The notes below the pieces were generated by a model. That model was not told where the DNA came from and did not search any database. It was given only the letters and a program-made list of their open reading frames with translations. This document shows, one piece after another, positions 31,896 to 35,233 of a stretch of DNA of 35,233 bases. The first letter of the stretch is position 1; each line of letters opens with the position of its first letter. Both the position numbers and the translations under genes were made by a program. Source of the stretch: Desulfurococcaceae archaeon UBA285 (lineage in GTDB: Archaea > Thermoproteota > Thermoprotei_A > Sulfolobales > Desulfurococcaceae); assembly GCA_002495025.1 (NCBI GenBank), contig DADP01000019.1, positions 1-35,233 of the forward strand. Direction: 5' to 3'.

Positions 31896-32867
31896 CTAGT
31901 AGTTGATAAATACGTATGAGTTAAGGTATTCTAGAAGTATTTTGTTGAATTCATCGGGTTTTTCTTCGTGTGGTAGGTGGCCGCACTCTTCTACTATTTT
32001 TAGTTCTACTCTTGTATATTGACCTAGTTTATCAACTAATTCTATACTACTATTAAGTGGTACGATTTCATCTTCTCGACCATGTATTATCAGCACAGGG
32101 TATTTTATTCTAGGAATAACACTGTCTATACCTGGGAATTCATAGTATTTCATTATCCAATACAATCCCTTATCCCAGTCTAGTGCGTTTAATGGGTATT
32201 TATAGCCTTCTAAGACCTCACTTGTCAACTTGGATTTATCATACCATGCTCTATACAAGACTTGTTCTAATTGTCCAACAAGTCCTCTAATTAATAGTGG
32301 TCCCAGCTTACTTGATAACGGCGCGTGAAGTAGGAAGTAGGTAGTAATGCCTTTATGTTGTTGCTTCCAAGCTGGTGCTACTAGTACTACACCTTCTACT
32401 TGGTAATTACATTTATCTGCAATCAGTAGGGCTAGACCACCACCCATTGAATGGCCTATGATAACTACTCTTGTAATATTTAATATCTCTGCTAGTTTAC
32501 AAGTAATGTATATACTTCCCTCTACGCTATACGGGTTTATCCTCATAGATCCCGGTGGTTTTCTCTCGGTTAACCCGAATCCAGGTCTATCAAACGCTAC
32601 TACTCTTCCATACTTTGAAAACTCGTTTACTACATACCTCCACGAAAATGTACTTGCACCAAAACCATGTAGTAGTAGAAAAGTTATGTTGCCGCTCCCT
32701 TTTTCCACGTAGTATACTTTTAATCCATCTACTTCGATAAATCCCCCTTCTCCCAACTCTAATTCTTCTACTGGAATACCAACTCTTGGTATTGGGATAG
32801 CATAGATCAATATGAGAGTGGTTAATACTGCTATCAGTATTTTTATTCTCCTGGGTAATCGTAACAC
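31896..32867 (-). CDS. Membrane-anchored alpha/beta hydrolase
   Basis: The 323-residue protein has an N-terminal transmembrane anchor (about residues 8-27) after a basic start, so the hydrolase domain is probably outside the membrane. The catalytic triad is visible: Ser140 in the nucleophile elbow GHSMGG, Asp266 in IIHGREDEIVP and His297 in CGHLPHEEKP. An oxyanion segment LLHGFGAS is also present. The substrate is unknown (esterase, lipase or peptidase-like). The longer frame starts with GTG at 32888, overlapping the upstream stop. GGTG lies 6 bases before the GTG at 32867, which is preferred. It is third in the hypA operon, though a link to nickel is not evident. Confidence 0.88.
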   Translation of the reverse strand: MLRLPRRIKILIAVLTTLILIYAIPIPRVGIPVEELELGEGGFIEVDGLKVYYVEKGSGNITFLLLHGFGASTFSWRYVVNEFSKYGRVVAFDRPGFGLTERKPPGSMRINPYSVEGSIYITCKLAEILNITRVVIIGHSMGGGLALLIADKCNYQVEGVVLVAPAWKQQHKGITTYFLLHAPLSSKLGPLLIRGLVGQLEQVLYRAWYDKSKLTSEVLEGYKYPLNALDWDKGLYWIMKYYEFPGIDSVIPRIKYPVLIIHGREDEIVPLNSSIELVDKLGQYTRVELKIVEECGHLPHEEKPDEFNKILLEYLNSYVFINY

Positions 32868-32887
32868 TCGAGACACCTGTGTTAACA

Positions 32888-33619
32888 CTAGCTGAGTTTA
32901 GATAGTATGTTGTAGATATAGGTGGCTACGTCGAGTTCGAGAAGTTTTTCCGTGTTCCCTATGGATTCCTCTAGTCTACTAGATTTTGGAATATAGCCTA
33001 GATAAACTAGTTTGTTTTCTTCTGCATAGTTCTGCAAACTACCATCTCCCATGTTTTCTAGTAGATATATTTCTCTAAATCCAGCTTCTTTGAGTATTTG
33101 GATTAGTTTCTCTATTGAATTCAATGATAGCTTACTCGGCGTTGATACAACTATTGGTTTTGTCTTGTCTTTCAATGTATATAGTAGTTCAACGTGTTCG
33201 TCACCTATACCTGGTGGAGTGTCAATGAATAACGAGTGTAAAGGACCCCAGTTTACAATAGCTAGTATTTCCCATAGAGCATTAACGGCTTCTCTTCCTC
33301 TTAGCGCTATTGGTTTATCCCTGGTATATGATACTATTGAGAAATAGAATAGATTATTCTTTACAGTATAGGGTTTAACTCCTTTTTCCTCTTCGTATTT
33401 GAGTTCTTCGGGTTTTAAACCTAGAAATACATGTGTAGATGGGTTTACGAAGTCTAAGTCTAACAGCCCCGTCATTCTATTCCTACTCGCTTCATACAGT
33501 GCTAGAAGAGTTGAGATTGTTGTCTTACCTACGCCTCCCTTACTACTAATAACCAAGTATACTCTTTGGATTTCACTTAGATTTTTTATCGCTTTGAGAA
33601 CACGGGGGTCTCTACTCAT
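32888..33619 (-). CDS. MinD/Mrp-type ATPase, probable archaeal HypB substitute (mHypB)
   Basis: The 243-residue cytoplasmic ATPase has the deviant Walker A SSKGGVGKTT (about 25-34, both Lys present), the A' strand LLDLDFVNPS and Walker B FIDTPPGIGDEH. It lies directly after hypA with an 8-bp overlap. In Thermococcus, a MinD-family ATPase next to hypA works with HypA to deliver nickel to [NiFe]-hydrogenase in place of the GTPase HypB. The same role is likely here from context. A TTG at 33628 is in frame, but AGG ends right beside it and lies about 9 bases before the ATG at 33619. No hydrogenase genes lie in the window. Confidence 0.85.
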   Translation of the reverse strand: MSRDPRVLKAIKNLSEIQRVYLVISSKGGVGKTTISTLLALYEASRNRMTGLLDLDFVNPSTHVFLGLKPEELKYEEEKGVKPYTVKNNLFYFSIVSYTRDKPIALRGREAVNALWEILAIVNWGPLHSLFIDTPPGIGDEHVELLYTLKDKTKPIVVSTPSKLSLNSIEKLIQILKEAGFREIYLLENMGDGSLQNYAEENKLVYLGYIPKSSRLEESIGNTEKLLELDVATYIYNILSKLS

Positions 33620-34004
33620 AGTTTTCAACCTTTATTTCTCCGAGTCCTCTACCCTTAACTATTTCAAAGTCTATACTTCCACAGTTGGGGCATCTGAAGT
33701 AGGCATATATTGATTCTGGGAGGAAGTGTATTGCTTCTCTAATATCTTCGCTTATCTTGGAGGGATCTATACTCCACTGGAATCCACAACGATTACATTT
33801 CAACAAGGGTTCTTCTTCGAGAATAGTAAACTCGTTTATTTCTAATCCACGCTCTCTACTAATTTCTCGTAGTGCGAATTCAAGTATTTCTCTATCTATT
33901 GATTGAAGAACACCTATTTTGACAACAACCCTCCTCGCCCTTCTAACTCCCTGGTTTTCAATATATAAGAGTATTGACTCTGCAAGAGCCCATTCGTGAA
34001 CCAT
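33612..34004 (-). CDS. hypA: HypA: nickel chaperone for [NiFe]-hydrogenase maturation
   Basis: The 130-residue protein is typical in length, with the N-terminal HEWALAESI nickel-binding segment and a zinc site formed by Cys70/Cys73 (CNRC) and Cys105/Cys108 (CPNC). The N-terminus reads Met-Val-His-Glu rather than the usual Met-His-Glu, so the nickel-ligand His is residue 3. GGTG lies 8 bases before the ATG, and no alternative start would restore His2. It is first in the operon hypA, MinD-type hypB, alpha/beta hydrolase, and divergent from HMG-CoA reductase. It implies that the organism makes a nickel-iron hydrogenase. Confidence 0.94.
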   Translation of the reverse strand: MVHEWALAESILLYIENQGVRRARRVVVKIGVLQSIDREILEFALREISRERGLEINEFTILEEEPLLKCNRCGFQWSIDPSKISEDIREAIHFLPESIYAYFRCPNCGSIDFEIVKGRGLGEIKVENYE

Positions 34005-34009
34005 TACTA

Positions 34010-34063
34010 AAACACCGTGTTTAAATTATCGTTTATTGTAAAAATAAACCTGGTGTAAGGTTT
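34010..34063. promoter_or_regulatory. Divergent region between hypA and HMG-CoA reductase
   Basis: This 57-bp gap holds AAACAC-C-GTGTTT (34010-34022), a perfect inverted repeat overlapping the hypA ribosome site, and a TTTAAATTA stretch (34020-34028) that could act as TATA box for the rightward gene. AAACCT-GGTGTA-AGGTTT (34046-34063) has the reductase ribosome site GGTG in its loop. Promoter roles are inferred from position. Confidence 0.35.
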
Positions 34064-35233
34064 GACTGGGCAACAGAAAACTAGTAGAATAGAGGGGTTT
34101 TACAAACTCCCCCTTGAAGAAAAAATTAAAATTGTTAAAGACTGGGCCGGGTTAACAGACGAAGAAGTCGCACAGCTTTTAAACTTTGGAAACCTCCCTC
34201 GTGATATTGGCGAGCGAATGATTGAAAACGTTGTTGGAGCAATGTCTTATCCATTCGCGGTAGCAGTAAACTTCTTAATTAATGGTAGAGACTACTTGGT
34301 CCCCATGGTGATTGAAGAAGCAAGTGTTGTAGCAGCAGCTAGTAATGCAGCTAGAATGCTTAGATATGGAAAGGGGATAGTGGCCGAGGCCGGTCCCCAG
34401 GAAATGATTGGACAAATACACATACTCAATGTTACAGCTCCACAGGCTAAAGTAGCTAGAATACTCGAACACAAACAAGAAATACTTGAACACGCTGCTC
34501 AACAAGACCCGGTTCTAGTCAAATATGGTGGGGGACCAAGAGACCTAGAAGTCAGAGTTGTAGATACTAGAAAAGGCCCAGCTATAATAGTACACTTAAT
34601 AGTCGACGTGAGAGACGCTATGGGTGCTAACGCTGTAAACACCATGGCCGAGGCAATAGCACCAATACTAGAAAAGCTAACTGGTGGACAGGCTAGACTA
34701 AGAATAATTTCGAATTATGCAACTAGGAGAATAGTTAGAGCATGGGCTAGAACACCAGCAGAAAACATTGGTGGATTAGAAATAGCTAAGAGAATAGAAG
34801 AAGCAAGTATTCTAGCCGAAGCAGACCCATATAGAGCAGTAACACACAATAAGGGTATAATGAATGGCATTATAGCAGTTGCTCTTGCAACAGCTCAAGA
34901 CCATAGAGCAATAGAAGCCGGAGCGCACGCATACGCCGCGAGAACAGGAGTGTATAAACCACTAAGCACATGGGAGGTAGATGAAGAAGGCTTCCTCAAT
35001 GGATACCTCGAACTACCATTACAAATAGGCATAGTAGGCGGTGCTACAAGAGTACACCCCATAGCAAAAATAGCACTTAAAATCCTAGGTGTAAACACAG
35101 CTAAAGAACTAGCCGAGGTAATGGCAGCTGTTGGACTAGCACAAAACCTAGCAGCTCTAAGAGCACTTGTAACAGAGGGTATTCAAAAAGGACACATGAG
35201 ACTACACGCTAGAAACCTAGCAGTAATGGCGGG
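34062..35233 (+). CDS. mvaA: Class II HMG-CoA reductase (3' end outside the window)
   Basis: This enzyme reduces HMG-CoA to mevalonate for archaeal isoprenoid lipids (or the reverse in degradative bacteria). The 390 residues seen contain the class II catalytic set at spacing like the Pseudomonas mevalonii enzyme: Glu55 (MIENVVG), Lys264 (THNKGIMNG), Asp280 (AQDHRAIEAGAHA) and His378 (KGHMRLHARN). The sequence also has VAAASNAARM and the DVRDAMGANAVNTMAE strand. The start is TTG at 34062 with GGTG 6 bases upstream; no ATG fits the family N-terminus. The frame is still open at the window end, probably lacking only the final 30-50 residues. Many crenarchaea have the class I form instead, so acquisition by transfer is possible. 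Confidence 0.94.
   Translation, partial: MTGQQKTSRIEGFYKLPLEEKIKIVKDWAGLTDEEVAQLLNFGNLPRDIGERMIENVVGAMSYPFAVAVNFLINGRDYLVPMVIEEASVVAAASNAARMLRYGKGIVAEAGPQEMIGQIHILNVTAPQAKVARILEHKQEILEHAAQQDPVLVKYGGGPRDLEVRVVDTRKGPAIIVHLIVDVRDAMGANAVNTMAEAIAPILEKLTGGQARLRIISNYATRRIVRAWARTPAENIGGLEIAKRIEEASILAEADPYRAVTHNKGIMNGIIAVALATAQDHRAIEAGAHAYAARTGVYKPLSTWEVDEEGFLNGYLELPLQIGIVGGATRVHPIAKIALKILGVNTAKELAEVMAAVGLAQNLAALRALVTEGIQKGHMRLHARNLAVMA

Noticed and set aside
34046..34063. Possible start-occluding hairpin in the HMG-CoA reductase leader (AAACCT / AGGTTT with GGTG in the loop)
   Set aside because: Six mostly weak pairs would not be stable at the growth temperature of a hyperthermophile. It is kept only as a note on the divergent region.

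Overview
The window looks like about 35 kb of an AT-rich chromosome from a hyperthermophilic crenarchaeon, most likely of the Desulfurococcales type. This placement is inferred from gene content; I cannot name a species. The evidence is TATA-box promoters lying 20-30 bp ahead of transcript starts, GGTG/GAGGTGA Shine-Dalgarno sites, many TTG and GTG start codons, archaeal PurP and PurS/Q/L enzymes, mannosyl-3-phosphoglycerate synthase, an archaeal RecJ-like DHH protein and a HypA plus MinD-type HypB pair. There is no sign of a phage, an insertion sequence or a CRISPR array. Coding density is very high and no gene-free stretch exceeds about 270 bases.

Layout. 1-537: 3' part of a small membrane protein. 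583-657: tRNA-Val(CAC). 669-7539: leftward genes, namely an EamA transporter with carbamate kinase, an orphan radical SAM protein, pyroglutamyl peptidase overlapping a HhH-GPD DNA glycosylase, an HD phosphohydrolase, a proline-rich-linker protein and a YkgJ-type cysteine-cluster protein. 7632-8708: a rightward, doubly anchored BtuF-like binding protein. 8720-12691: leftward genes, namely an amidohydrolase with a DHH phosphoesterase, a short paralogue of the proline-rich protein and two unknown small genes. 12881-14742: mannosylglycerate osmolyte synthesis (mpgS) divergent from an MscS-related membrane protein. 14827-15972: an MFS transporter.

16088-30434 is the centrepiece, a purine de novo locus. 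A purP gene (leftward) is divergent from a 13-kb rightward operon: purC, a degenerate purF paralogue, purD, purT, purE, purS, purQ, purL, purF, purM, a second purP and purB. Genes overlap or are separated by 0-19 bp, and most have their own strong Shine-Dalgarno. Together they take PRPP to FAICAR. The last step to IMP (PurO or PurH) has no recognisable gene here. The PurF paralogue is unusual: its start codon is fixed by a strong ribosome site, the catalytic N-terminal Cys is Pro, the glutaminase motifs are gone, and the PRPP-loop and iron-sulphur cysteines remain. A fucose-isomerase-like gene follows purB.

31896-34004: a leftward hypA, MinD-type hypB and alpha/beta hydrolase operon (nickel delivery to hydrogenase). 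34062-end: class II HMG-CoA reductase (isoprenoid lipids), cut by the window end.

Lead for new biology: the unexplained PurF paralogue and the second PurP sit inside a purine operon that lacks a known IMP cyclohydrolase. Secondary leads are a recently duplicated C-terminal domain carried on proline-rich linkers, a glycosylase with a non-canonical four-Cys cluster, and symmetrical operator-like repeats at several promoters.
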